DNA of 64,000 nucleotides, from assembly GCA_002779995.1 (NCBI GenBank), contig PEWX01000059.1, positions 31,169-95,168 of the forward strand. The letters run 5' to 3'. Below the pieces are notes generated by a model. The model was not told where the DNA came from. It saw only the letters and a list, made by a program, of their open reading frames with translations, and did no database searches. Made by a program: the position numbers and the translations under genes. Positions within the stretch are counted from its first letter, which is position 1. The number at the start of each line of letters is the position of its first letter. This DNA is from Piscirickettsiaceae bacterium CG07_land_8_20_14_0_80_44_28 (GTDB lineage Bacteria > Pseudomonadota > Gammaproteobacteria > Thiomicrospirales > Thiomicrospiraceae). This document shows positions 46,864 through 55,674 of this stretch, one piece after another.

Positions 46864-47103
46864 TTAGATTCTACTTCTTACACTTGGGGACAGACCCCAA
46901 CATTGTTGGGGTCTGTCCCCAAAATTACGATCTTTCCATGACAGGGTTTGAACTAAACTCGAAGCAACCACGGAGGGCTTATCGAGATTGGTTAAAGACA
47001 CTTCTGTAATTGCAGGTCGGTACTTGCCAATTTCTTTCCCTTTAGTGGGTTGAAAATCTAACCAAATAATATCTTCACGTTCAGGGATATACTTTTGGTT
47101 CAT
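46864..47103 (-). pseudogene. MazF/PemK-family toxin, internally shortened and C-terminally truncated
   Basis: The 79-residue ORF starts like a MazF RNase (YIPEREDIIWLDFQPTKGKEIGKYRPA) but jumps directly to a phrase that normally lies far downstream (LDKPSVVASSLVQTLSW), so roughly the middle third of a typical 110-residue MazF is missing. The last 15 or so codons (D-R-P-Q-Q-C-W-G-L-S) are provided by the REP-like palindrome at 46884 and replace the normal C-terminal helix. The toxin is therefore probably inactive. It overlaps the antitoxin gene (ATGA). What remains may be kept only because of the antitoxin. Confidence 0.75.
46884..46922. repeat. REP-like perfect palindrome inside the mazF remnant
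   Basis: A 19-base perfect inverted repeat around a single central base; the left arm is TTGGGGACAGACCCCAACA. The GGGGACAGACCCC core is a widespread REP-type repeat in proteobacteria, often linked to REP-associated tyrosine transposases. It forms the C-terminal codons of the toxin remnant. Confidence 0.8.
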
Positions 47104-47369
47104 TCAATTATCTCGCTTTCCAAAGGCGACGCCGGTAATTCGCCATGCGATGTAAAAGCATCCGGTTCTTCAAGCAACTGAGCTTCAGAGAAGGGTAAAA
47201 AATCAGACGGTTGAAGCGTTTTTTTAACGATGAATCCATCCTCAAAGATTGCGACCTTTACAGGGGTATTTTCGGTGAAATGGGGGATATCTTTGATTGC
47301 ACCGGAAACGCTTAGACCAAGACTATTCCCCCATTTTTGGATTTTTGTATCAATCGCAAGCTTGGCCAT
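47100..47369 (-). CDS. mazE: MazE/AbrB-type antitoxin
   Basis: An 89-residue SpoVT/AbrB swapped-hairpin protein (TKIQKWGNSLGLSVSG, then VAIFEDGFIVKK) with a C-terminal acidic tail (D-F-L-P-F-S-E-A-Q) of the toxin-binding type. A GGAGGT-type site lies just upstream (AAGGAGGTAA). It overlaps the toxin remnant by 4 bases. The pair is bracketed by identical 20-base REP-like sequences. Confidence 0.82.
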   Translation of the reverse strand: MAKLAIDTKIQKWGNSLGLSVSGAIKDIPHFTENTPVKVAIFEDGFIVKKTLQPSDFLPFSEAQLLEEPDAFTSHGELPASPLESEIIE

Positions 47370-47410
47370 AAAATTACCTCCTTTCTTTGTTTACACAAAG
47401 TAAATAATAT

Positions 47411-47430
47411 TTGGGGACAGACCCCAACAT
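47411..47430. repeat. Second copy of the REP-like arm, upstream of mazE
   Basis: TTGGGGACAGACCCCAACAT is identical over 20 bases to 46884-46903 and in the same direction. Together the two copies flank the mazEF remnant as direct repeats. The copy ends just before the ttcA stop. Confidence 0.8.
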
Positions 47431-47434
47431 TATT

Positions 47435-48244
47435 TTAATTTAATGCGGCTGCGCCTTGATGGTTATCATCGGCCACCAGTGGTTGCATGGCGTGCCAAAG
47501 ATTGGCATACAGGTGCGAATTTTGTTGCTCCTGTGCCAACAGCAACTCTTTCATCTTTTGACGTTGTTGCGGTTTGCTGTAACAGGCCGGGCAGTTATCC
47601 TGAATTACCGGTAACCCTGCGGCTTGGGCAAAGGCACGCGTTTGTGATTCCCGCACGCGTACCAGCGGACGAATAATGCGAATATCTTTTTCATTGTTCA
47701 AATAATGCGCTTTCATGGTGCGTAACTCACCGGCATTAAACGCCGACATCAAAAAACTTTCAGCCAAATCATCCAAGTGCTGAGCCAACGCCAAGACATT
47801 GTAGCCTTCACGACGACACACGGTATAAAGCGTGCCGCGTTTATGACGAGAACAAAAGCTGCAAAACGAATCGCCTTTCATGTGTGCATCCGCCAGCGCA
47901 ACCATATCTTCGGACGCAAAAAAATAAGGCACCCCCAGGGCGGCAACCCATTCTTTAAGCGGCGAGGGATCAAACCCCGGAATTTCAGGATCAATCGTAC
48001 AAGCCGCCAATTCAAACTTAACCGGAGAATGACGCTGTAAATGCTTTAACACCAATAATAATGACAGTGAATCTTTTCCGCCCGACAGCCCTAATAAAAT
48101 CCGGTCACCTTCACGAATCATTTGAAATTGTGCAATGGCTCGACCCACCAATTTTAAGATGGATTTTGGCGGGCGTAACAGGTCGGCAGGCGCGTCTTGC
48201 AGGGATTCAGATGGGGTCGTCATAGCGTGGGATTCAGTCATCAT
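47435..48244 (-). CDS. ttcA: tRNA 2-thiocytidine(32) synthetase TtcA
   Basis: A 269-residue ATP-dependent enzyme that thiolates cytidine 32 in certain tRNAs. It has the PP-loop GLSGGKDSLSLLL (near 50) and the two CxxC motifs that bind the [4Fe-4S] cluster: CSFCSR and CPACY. The C-terminus (DDNHQGAAALN) is just before the REP-like repeat. The start could be either of the early methionines (M-M-T or M-T-T-P). Confidence 0.94.
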   Translation of the reverse strand: MMTESHAMTTPSESLQDAPADLLRPPKSILKLVGRAIAQFQMIREGDRILLGLSGGKDSLSLLLVLKHLQRHSPVKFELAACTIDPEIPGFDPSPLKEWVAALGVPYFFASEDMVALADAHMKGDSFCSFCSRHKRGTLYTVCRREGYNVLALAQHLDDLAESFLMSAFNAGELRTMKAHYLNNEKDIRIIRPLVRVRESQTRAFAQAAGLPVIQDNCPACYSKPQQRQKMKELLLAQEQQNSHLYANLWHAMQPLVADDNHQGAAALN

Positions 48245-48327
48245 AGAACTTCTTTATTAAACAGGTTTGATTAAACGCGTTATTTTACACGGCTTAGGCT
48301 TAAACAGGAATGGAATCCGTAGTTGGA

Positions 48328-48963
48328 TTAAGGTAATTGGTTGGCTAGCAAGCGGCTGATTTCCTCACGCCAGCTTTGCGAGAGCGCTTTAAGCGTAACG
48401 GCTTCGGCTAATAGCTGCCAATCATCCAAGCTTTGATGGTGAAACTTGGCTAAAAACAACCGTTGAATATCAGCACCGGATCCCGTTTTATGCACAGAAA
48501 CGCCCAGGCCTGGTGAAATTTCACCGCCTTTTAACACCCGACAATAAAAGCCCACCCGACCTGACAAACTGTAATGTTTCACAAAACGCTGATCGCCATT
48601 GATTTGTCCCAGCTTCCAACAAGGAGAGCGTGGTTGACTGACTTCTAATAACACACTGTCGATTTGCAACTGGTCACCGACCTGAACATCAGACTCGTCA
48701 AGCCCGGCCAGGGTTAAATTTTCACCCAAAAATCCAAATGGCTGTTCGGCAACGCCATGCAAAGCATAATTCGATTCAGGAATCACCATTACCGCTTTAT
48801 CCTCACCACCATGATTGATTTTATCGGCTTGTTGATCACCGACAAGACCTTGCTTGGCAACCTCGACAGGCAATTGACACGGCTGCTTGGCAATTGCCGA
48901 TGCCGTTTCCCCCCGCCAAGGATAAGCTTGAATGTTTCCCACATTCACTGAAACCACCCGCAT
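48328..48963 (-). CDS. yiiM: MOSC domain protein, YiiM-like
   Basis: A 211-residue MOSC-domain protein related to YiiM, an enzyme binding molybdenum cofactor that reduces N-hydroxylated compounds. Motifs include VAKQGLVGDQQADKINHGGEDKAVMV, the beta-barrel GENLTLAGL, and SQPRSPCWKLG with the conserved cysteine that ligates molybdenum. The start at 48963 has a perfect AGGAGGA site, against the track start at 48981. A CCAGGCCTGG palindrome at 48504 encodes S-P-G-L in a loop. Confidence 0.88.
   Translation of the reverse strand: MRVVSVNVGNIQAYPWRGETASAIAKQPCQLPVEVAKQGLVGDQQADKINHGGEDKAVMVIPESNYALHGVAEQPFGFLGENLTLAGLDESDVQVGDQLQIDSVLLEVSQPRSPCWKLGQINGDQRFVKHYSLSGRVGFYCRVLKGGEISPGLGVSVHKTGSGADIQRLFLAKFHHQSLDDWQLLAEAVTLKALSQSWREEISRLLANQLP
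48504..48513. repeat. CCAGGCCTGG palindrome, copy in yiiM
   Basis: Exact 10-base copy followed by TGAAATTT. Confidence 0.8.
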
Positions 48964-49074
48964 TATTCCTCCTAAAATCAATACCCTAAAAAAAGATATT
49001 ATCAGATAAAATTCCCATAGTTATCATCATTCAGGTAAAATCGCAAATTATTTCAAAATAGAAAAAGATAATTC

Positions 49075-49986
49075 ATGAAGCCTATTACCCCTCTATTGTT
49101 GTTTGTGTTGCTTTTGCCCGGCTTGTCTATCGCTGCCAGCCAAAAAACCATCGCCTTTGCGCAAGATGATATGGCAAACGATTTTAGAAAGGCTCAAGTG
49201 AATGAAGTGCAAGAAGCGGTTGCCGCTCACCCTGATTTACGGTTTATTGCCTCAAATGCGAAGGGCAAAACGTCTTTACTGATTTATCAAATCGATCACT
49301 TTATTCAACAAAAAGTCGATTTAATCATCGTCGGCACCAATGACGCCAAAGCGGTGGTGCCGGTGATCACCAAAGCCTATCAAAGTGGCATTCCTGTGAT
49401 TATTTTAGACAGAGGTATTGATTCCAAAAGCTACACGACATTTATCAATTCTGACAATGTTAAAATCGGCCAGTTAGGTGCAAGCTATATTGCTGACAAA
49501 CTCAACGGTCAAGGCCGGGTTTTATTAATGGAAGGCATTCAAACTGCCGATGTGACTCACTTACGCAGCCAGGGATTTTTACGGGAAATGGCAAAATATC
49601 CCAAAATAGAAATCATCAAACGCACCGGCAACTATTTACGCAGAGACGCCATTATTGAAATGGAAAAGTTGCTGAAAGAAGGGATTGAAGTCGATGCCAT
49701 CTTTTCTGAAAGCGACAGTATGCTGAGCGGCGCTCGCAGTGCTTTACAACGATTTAATATGGATCCATCTAAGTTAATTACCGTCGGCTGTGATTACACC
49801 AGTGAAGCCCAAGAAGCAATCCGTAAAGGCACACAAACTGCATCTGTACTCTTTCCGTTAGGGGGCAAAAAATCGGTTGAGTTTGCCGTGAAAATCTTAA
49901 ATGGAGACACGGTTCCCAAGCACTACTTTATCCCTGTTAAAATTGTTGATCAAACCAATGTCAATGCTGTTAAACCGATTTTCTAG
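49075..49986 (+). CDS. Periplasmic sugar-type substrate-binding protein
   Basis: A 303-residue protein with a signal peptide (F-V-L-L-L-P-G-L-S-I-A-A-S) and the type I periplasmic binding fold (peripla_BP_4, RbsB/LsrB-like): IIVGTNDAKAVVPVITKAYQSGIPVIILDRG, GQGRVLLMEGI, and D-A-I-F-S-E-S-D-S-M. No ABC permease or ATPase gene is next to it. The next gene, 24 bases later on the same strand, is a transmembrane GGDEF-EAL protein. As with LuxP-LuxQ, the binding protein may report its ligand to that receptor. The ligand is unknown. Confidence 0.88.
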   Translation: MKPITPLLLFVLLLPGLSIAASQKTIAFAQDDMANDFRKAQVNEVQEAVAAHPDLRFIASNAKGKTSLLIYQIDHFIQQKVDLIIVGTNDAKAVVPVITKAYQSGIPVIILDRGIDSKSYTTFINSDNVKIGQLGASYIADKLNGQGRVLLMEGIQTADVTHLRSQGFLREMAKYPKIEIIKRTGNYLRRDAIIEMEKLLKEGIEVDAIFSESDSMLSGARSALQRFNMDPSKLITVGCDYTSEAQEAIRKGTQTASVLFPLGGKKSVEFAVKILNGDTVPKHYFIPVKIVDQTNVNAVKPIF

Positions 49987-50010
49987 TCAGGGTCAATCAA
50001 CAACACCTTC

Positions 50011-52488
50011 ATGAACAAAACAACTCTAAATACCAAAATTTCTTTTATCCTCATAGTGACGATTGTTATCACTGTAACCATTATGGGGGTATATTTTGAT
50101 TTCTTTTTGAAACAAAACGATGAAAACCAAACGCGTTTAAAATTCAGTTATGCTGAAAATCGCGTTGTGACGGATATTGAAAAGACCAAACTCAAACTGG
50201 AGGAAGGCGTAAACCAAATCGCACAAGACAAAACCCTTCATGCCTCCATTGCACTGGTTAATAATTATCAAGACAAGCAAAACTATAATGCGATTTTATT
50301 GGATGAAGAAAAAAAGATTATTGCAAATATCTTATTAGAAAAGGTCAAAAATGCGTTTAATCATTTCATTTCGCTTTATGATCAAAATGAAGAATTAATT
50401 GCGTTTGTTTATGAAAATGAAAAAGGCTATTCACTCAATTTTATTTCTTACGAAAACGGCGAAAAAGTCTTATTTAGCAAACAGGAATCTGAAGACGACT
50501 ATAAAAAATTAGCCTATCATGCCCCGCATTCGATCAAATTTAAACACTTATTATATTACACCCAACCGCAATTAAAACATGGCAGCCTTGTCACCTATCA
50601 CTATTTAGATAACAGCCTATACATTATTGCCCACGAGAGTACCTTTAAAGAAAATTCTGACAAAACGTTTGCCCATTTTGAAATGGCGGATAGATTAAAT
50701 TCGGGCTATTTTAAATCGGTTTCGGATGAACTGAATGTCAATTTATCCATGACCAGCTCACCTCAATATAAAGACCTTGCTCAACCCCTATTCACCGCCA
50801 AACAGCGACAAACCCACTTTATTGAATCTGCCCAAGACTATCAAAGTATTTACAGTTTCAGCACCGAAGACTCCCCCCTTTACTTATTGCTTGAATGGGA
50901 CAAAACCCATTTGAATAAAGCGCTTACTGCTAACCGCAAACAATTGCTTTTATTTTTATTATTGATGATTTCAGTCGCTTTATTTATTGCCTATCAGTTT
51001 TTAAAAATACGATTATCAATCCCCATCAACCATTTGATGCAGCAAATTGCCAAAATCAAACAAGGGGACTACAGCCCGACGCCTCTAGTCAAAACAGGGG
51101 ATGAACTCGAAGATATTTCTAGCCAAATCAATGAACTGGCACAAACAATTGATCATCGAGAATCTGAACTCAAAATCTCCCATGAACACCTCGAATACGT
51201 CTCCACCCATGATTCGCTGACAGAATTAGGGAATCGTAGTTTATTCAACCTTGAACTGGAGTATGCGCTAAACCTCGCCAAGCATCATTCACGCCCCTTA
51301 GCGGTCATGTTTTTGGATTTAGATCAATTCAAACAAATCAACGATACATTAGGGCACGATGTGGGTGATACATTACTGCAAAAAGTCGCTGAACGACTCA
51401 AAGAGTCGCTACACCAAGATGACGGCTTGGCAAGAATTGGTGGTGATGAATTTAATATCTTCACCAACCGATTTCATTCGCGGCAAGACTTAGAGAGAAT
51501 TTCGCTCAACATTATTCGTTCTTTTGAACCCACTTTCAAATGTTTTGAACATGAAATTAACATCTCAACCAGTATTGGTATCGCCGTTTACCCGGATCAT
51601 GGGCAAGACGCGATCACGCTGACCAAAAATGCTGATTTAGCCATGTATATGGCCAAAGACAATGGCCGAAACAATTACTGCTTCTATTCCAAAAACCTCT
51701 CAGATTCTATTGAAAGGCGCACAGAAATTATTCAAGCATTGAAAGTGGCGCTCAAAATAGGCAATGAATTTCGCCTTCATTACCAACCGAAAATTGATAT
51801 TCACACCAAAAAAGTGGTTGGTGCAGAAGCGCTGTTACGCTGGAACAGCGCCAGTTTAGGCCAAATATACCCGGATGAATTTATTTCAATTGCCGAAGAA
51901 ACACACCTCATTATTGAAATCGGTCAATGGGTTCTCAATCAAGCTTGCTCAGATTGGTCTAGACTAAAGGATGCGGGAATCAACCTTGATCAAATCAGCG
52001 TCAATGTTTCTAATATCCAACTGCAATACAGCGATATGCTCAGCACAGTAAAAGCCGCCTTAAAAGCCACAAACATGCCGGCCAAGGCGCTCGAACTGGA
52101 AGTGACCGAAAGCTATATCGCCACCAATGAACAATCGGCCATTCAAACACTCGGGGAGTTCCGGAAAATGGGCATTGATTTAGCCATTGACGACTTTGGT
52201 ACCGGCTATTCCTCAATGAACTACTTACAACAATTACCGATTACCCGACTCAAGATAGATAAGTCGTTTGTTGACGAAGTGCCCGACTCCAACGAAAGTG
52301 TGGCCGTTGTCAATGCCATTATGGCCTTGGCGCAAACATTCAACTTAAAAGTGACTGTGGAAGGTCTAGAAACACAAACCCAATTGGCTTTTTTTGAAAA
52401 ACGCCGTTGCCATGACATCCAAGGCTACTACTTCTCTAAGCCCTTACCCTTTTTAATGTTTCAAGACTTCATTAAAACCCACAGTTAA
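50011..52488 (+). CDS. Membrane GGDEF-EAL receptor paired with a periplasmic binding protein
   Basis: An 825-residue protein: TM1 about 9-29, a large periplasmic domain (30-305), TM2 about 310-330, a HAMP domain (about 330-385), GGDEF with RIGGDEFNIF near 476 and EAL with GAEALLRW near 606, DDFGTGYSSM and EGLET. Both catalytic motifs are intact and no RxxD inhibition site is visible, so it may be bifunctional or switch between activities. The tight spacing with the binding-protein gene suggests a joint sensor. Its stop overlaps the stop of hmuV on the other strand. Confidence 0.9.
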   Translation: MNKTTLNTKISFILIVTIVITVTIMGVYFDFFLKQNDENQTRLKFSYAENRVVTDIEKTKLKLEEGVNQIAQDKTLHASIALVNNYQDKQNYNAILLDEEKKIIANILLEKVKNAFNHFISLYDQNEELIAFVYENEKGYSLNFISYENGEKVLFSKQESEDDYKKLAYHAPHSIKFKHLLYYTQPQLKHGSLVTYHYLDNSLYIIAHESTFKENSDKTFAHFEMADRLNSGYFKSVSDELNVNLSMTSSPQYKDLAQPLFTAKQRQTHFIESAQDYQSIYSFSTEDSPLYLLLEWDKTHLNKALTANRKQLLLFLLLMISVALFIAYQFLKIRLSIPINHLMQQIAKIKQGDYSPTPLVKTGDELEDISSQINELAQTIDHRESELKISHEHLEYVSTHDSLTELGNRSLFNLELEYALNLAKHHSRPLAVMFLDLDQFKQINDTLGHDVGDTLLQKVAERLKESLHQDDGLARIGGDEFNIFTNRFHSRQDLERISLNIIRSFEPTFKCFEHEINISTSIGIAVYPDHGQDAITLTKNADLAMYMAKDNGRNNYCFYSKNLSDSIERRTEIIQALKVALKIGNEFRLHYQPKIDIHTKKVVGAEALLRWNSASLGQIYPDEFISIAEETHLIIEIGQWVLNQACSDWSRLKDAGINLDQISVNVSNIQLQYSDMLSTVKAALKATNMPAKALELEVTESYIATNEQSAIQTLGEFRKMGIDLAIDDFGTGYSSMNYLQQLPITRLKIDKSFVDEVPDSNESVAVVNAIMALAQTFNLKVTVEGLETQTQLAFFEKRRCHDIQGYYFSKPLPFLMFQDFIKTHS

Positions 52489-53255
52489 TTGGGCACAACC
52501 ATTGGCCACGCATTCACATGACGATGAATCGTGACATCGATACCATAAACTTGTGCAATACGCTGTTCGGTTAACACCTGCTGTACACTGCCTTGACAAA
52601 CCAATTTTCCTTGGTGCATTAACACCAGTTCATCGGCATATTGTGATGCTAAATTTAAATCATGTAATACCATGATTGCGCTGATTCTGCGTTCTTTCAC
52701 CCAATTTTTAAGCAATTTAAACACTTGGTGCTGATGCGCTAAATCTAAATGAGCGGTACATTCATCCAGCAGCAAATAGCGACTGTCGAGTTCGGTTTGA
52801 AAGCCGATTTGCGCAAACACTCTGGCCAATTGCACTCGCTGCTGTTCCCCACCGGAAAGCGTTAAATAATTCCGCTGCGCGAGCGCTGTCATATCAAACC
52901 ACGACAAAGCTTCCATCACTTTGCTTGGCCGATTCAATGCAGAAAACTGATGAATCAATCCCATTTCGACCACTTCGGCAACCCGAAAAGGAAAATCCAA
53001 TTGAATCGATTGCGGCATCACGGCGCGATGTTTTGCCAAATCTTCCGATGAAAATGTCTCTAGCAAGTTTTCGGCTAGCGAGACTTGGGAGTCTGCCTCG
53101 GGAAGGTCTCCGCTCAAACTTTTTAACAAGGTGGTTTTCCCGGCACCATTGGGTCCTAATAAAATCGTCAGCTTTCCAGGCGAAAAGGTGAGATTCAGAT
53201 CGGTCAAAATGGGCTGGTGATTCAGCTTAATGGATAAGTGATGGGTACGTAACAT
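52485..53255 (-). CDS. hmuV: Heme ABC transporter ATP-binding protein HmuV
   Basis: A 256-residue ABC ATPase of the iron-siderophore/heme group. Walker A GPNGAGKTTLLKSL (near 34), signature LSGGEQQRVQLARV, Walker B LLLDEC, and the H-loop VLHDLNLAS are intact. The sequence and gene order match HmuV. It follows hmuU directly, with the stop of hmuU adjacent to its start. Energises import of heme from the periplasm. Confidence 0.87.
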   Translation of the reverse strand: MLRTHHLSIKLNHQPILTDLNLTFSPGKLTILLGPNGAGKTTLLKSLSGDLPEADSQVSLAENLLETFSSEDLAKHRAVMPQSIQLDFPFRVAEVVEMGLIHQFSALNRPSKVMEALSWFDMTALAQRNYLTLSGGEQQRVQLARVFAQIGFQTELDSRYLLLDECTAHLDLAHQHQVFKLLKNWVKERRISAIMVLHDLNLASQYADELVLMHQGKLVCQGSVQQVLTEQRIAQVYGIDVTIHRHVNAWPMVVPN

Positions 53256-54320
53256 TTAAAACCCCACTCTCGGTCGGCGCTGCATCAGCAACCATAAAAA
53301 GAAGGGGCCGCCGATTGCCGACATCATAATACCGATGGGAATTTCTGACGGTGCCAGCAAACTACGCGCAACCATATCCGATCCAAGCACCAAAATCGCA
53401 CCAACCAAGGCACTTCCCGGCATCACCCACCGATGATCGGGACCGGTCAAAGATCTGACAATATGCGGTGCGACCAACCCCACAAACCCAATCACACCAC
53501 TGACTGAAACCGCTGCCCCCACTGCTAACGCGGTTAAGCCGATAACCGACCATTTAAGGTGTTTAACTCCATAGCCCATGTGTGCCGAGACGGCTTCACC
53601 CATTAAAAAGGCATTCAGCCCTCTTGCCGCAAATGGCAATCCGAACACGGCTAATAAAATGGGAAACGAAACCATTGAGATGGATGTCCAGTTCGCACCG
53701 GCCAAAGACCCTAAACTCCAAAAAGTGAGTGAGCGCAATTGCTCTGCCGTAGCAAAATAGCTTAATAAACCAATCGCGGCCCCGGTGATGGCATTCAATG
53801 CCACGCCGGCCAGTAACATCAGCCCAACATCGGTTTGACCGTTTCGGGTTGATAGTCGGTAAATAACACTGGTCACCGCCAGTCCGCCTAAAAAAGCCGC
53901 CAAGGGTAAGGCGGCAACCCCCAAATAACTCAGCCAACTGTGGAACCAGGTCGCCCCCAATACAATTATCGTCACCGCGCCCAAAGCGGCACCACTGGAA
54001 ACCCCCACCAATCCCGGATCTGCTAAGGGATTACGGAATAAACCTTGCATAGCGGCGCCGGAAATACCCAGGCCTGCCCCCACTAAAATGGCCAACACCA
54101 CACGAGGCAATCGAATTTCAGTCACAATCATCGCCGTTTGTGGAGGGTTAGATTGACCCACTAAACTGAAAAAAAGTTCGTTTAAGGCGATCGGAATCGC
54201 GCCCAAGGATAAAGAAAAACTCGCCAGTGCCAAAACGAGCAACCCCAGCCAAAACAGCAATATCGGTGGTTTGCCAAACGGGGTTAACCTGAATCGTTTC
54301 GATGATATAGACAATGACAT
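53256..54320 (-). CDS. hmuU: FecCD-family permease HmuU
   Basis: A 354-residue inner-membrane permease with about ten helices, of the FecCD/BtuC family. Motifs include RLPRVVLAILVGAGLGISGAAMQGLFRNPLADPGLVG and VGLVAPHIVRSLTGPDHRW. With HmuV it should import heme (or a siderophore/cobalamin; the specificity is inferred from the HugZ-like neighbour). I use the ATG at 54320 rather than the TTG at 54329. The binding protein hmuT and a TonB receptor are not adjacent. A near-match of the palindrome (CCAGGCCTGC) is at 54068. Confidence 0.85.
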   Translation of the reverse strand: MSLSISSKRFRLTPFGKPPILLFWLGLLVLALASFSLSLGAIPIALNELFFSLVGQSNPPQTAMIVTEIRLPRVVLAILVGAGLGISGAAMQGLFRNPLADPGLVGVSSGAALGAVTIIVLGATWFHSWLSYLGVAALPLAAFLGGLAVTSVIYRLSTRNGQTDVGLMLLAGVALNAITGAAIGLLSYFATAEQLRSLTFWSLGSLAGANWTSISMVSFPILLAVFGLPFAARGLNAFLMGEAVSAHMGYGVKHLKWSVIGLTALAVGAAVSVSGVIGFVGLVAPHIVRSLTGPDHRWVMPGSALVGAILVLGSDMVARSLLAPSEIPIGIMMSAIGGPFFLWLLMQRRPRVGF

Positions 54321-54342
54321 TCCTTCCAAGCTGCTATTGCGT

Positions 54343-54361
54343 TAAAATTGGGATTATTTTA
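54343..54361. promoter_or_regulatory. Short palindromic site between hmuU and the HugZ-like gene
   Basis: TAAAAT, seven bases, ATTTTA lies in the 52-base gap between the divergent genes, where a shared iron-responsive operator would be expected. It does not match a Fur box well, so this is only a candidate. Confidence 0.3.
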
Positions 54362-54372
54362 GGAATGCCTTG

Positions 54373-54888
54373 ATGAAACCTGCTGTCGATCAAATTGCCG
54401 ATGATTTCCATACGTATATCGCTTCATTCCAGTCTGCTATTTTAGCAACTGTTAATCAATCTGCCACGCCCGATGCCAGTTATGCGCCAATTTTGCAACA
54501 AAATGGCCATTTTTATATTTTTATTTCTGAATTGGCTCAGCACACTGAAAACCTGATGACCACACCAACAGCGAGCCTCTTATTTATTGAGCCGGAAGAA
54601 GATGCCGGTAACTTATTCGCTCGCAAACGTGCAACGATACAAGTTGTGGCGCGGCCGATTGCACGAACCGATGCCGATTGGCCAGGACTATTAGATGCCA
54701 TGCAAGCGCAATTAGGCGAGATGATTTCGATCCTTCGCAACCTGGCAGATTTTCACCTGTTTGAACTCACCCCCATTAAAGCCAATTTTGTGAAAGGGTT
54801 TGCTCAAGCCTATGAATTGGAAGGCGATAGGCTAACAGCCGTTCAACACCGTCAGGGCGCCGGCCATCGCCGGGTGGAAGATGATTAG
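54373..54888 (+). CDS. HugZ/HutZ-like heme utilisation protein (split-barrel fold)
   Basis: A 171-residue protein of the pyridoxamine-phosphate-oxidase-like split-barrel fold. The phrases ILATVNQSATPDASYAPIL, SLLFIEPEEDAGNLFARKRATIQ and the C-terminal FVKGFAQAY match the HugZ/HutZ heme-degrading family. The C-terminus contains G-H-R-R, near where HutZ-type proteins have heme-contact residues. The ATG at 54373 with AGGA upstream is chosen over the TTG at 54370. It is divergent from hmuUV by 52 bases, which supports a role in iron release from heme. Confidence 0.82.
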   Translation: MKPAVDQIADDFHTYIASFQSAILATVNQSATPDASYAPILQQNGHFYIFISELAQHTENLMTTPTASLLFIEPEEDAGNLFARKRATIQVVARPIARTDADWPGLLDAMQAQLGEMISILRNLADFHLFELTPIKANFVKGFAQAYELEGDRLTAVQHRQGAGHRRVEDD

Positions 54889-54903
54889 AGGCTTGTTTGG
54901 TTG

Positions 54904-55674
54904 TTAAGCCATTAAGCCGCCAATATTTTTCCACAAAATAAAAGCCCCCATCAACACTAAAAACACCGCAAAGACTTGTTTTAAAAGGGCTTGATTAACC
55001 ATGCTACTGGCTTTATGCCCAAGCCAGCCGCCGATCACACCAATAATTGAAAATAACAAGATAATATGCCAATCAATACTAAGTGACTGGGCTTCCAATA
55101 CTTTTAAGTAAGCCGCAAACCCCACAAATGATTTTGCGGCAATAATCACCAAACTGGTTCCCACTGCCAATCGCATGGGTAAACCGCCCAGTAACACCAA
55201 GGCCGGAATAATTAAAAAACCGCCACCAACCCCCACCAGACCGGTGATGGCACCCACCACCAATCCGTCTAACGCAATTTTATAAAAGGCACGTTCAGAC
55301 GTTGGACAATCCGTTTCATCCAACTTAACGGGTCTAAACATTAAATAGGCTGCTGATAATAGCAAAGCGGCAAATACCAACATTTGCAGCGTACTGCTCA
55401 CATAATGCGCACCCCACGCACCTAAAGCGGCTCCCAACATACCCGGCCCACCAAACAACACTGCCGTGCGCCAACGAATTTGCTTTTGCATCGCATAGGG
55501 CAATGCCGAAGACAGACTAATAATGCCCACAATTAACAAAGAACCGGCAATGGCCACCTTTGGGTCTTGTCCCACCAGGTAAATCAAAACCGGGACGGTT
55601 AAAATAGAACCACCAGACCCCAATAGCCCTAAGCTCAAGCCGATACTGAGTGCCCCTAACCAAGCCAGTATCAT
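54904..55674 (-). CDS. TauE/SafE family anion transporter
   Basis: A 256-residue polytopic membrane protein of the TauE/SafE (DUF81) family, with the two repeated halves each starting with a glycine-rich helix ([24 protein letters not shown] and [24 protein letters not shown]). Members export sulfite, sulfoacetate or other anions; in a sulfur oxidiser, sulfite or related anion export is a reasonable guess. It overlaps trmA by 4 bases, so the two are co-translated although their functions are unrelated. Confidence 0.87.
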   Translation of the reverse strand: MILAWLGALSIGLSLGLLGSGGSILTVPVLIYLVGQDPKVAIAGSLLIVGIISLSSALPYAMQKQIRWRTAVLFGGPGMLGAALGAWGAHYVSSTLQMLVFAALLLSAAYLMFRPVKLDETDCPTSERAFYKIALDGLVVGAITGLVGVGGGFLIIPALVLLGGLPMRLAVGTSLVIIAAKSFVGFAAYLKVLEAQSLSIDWHIILLFSIIGVIGGWLGHKASSMVNQALLKQVFAVFLVLMGAFILWKNIGGLMA

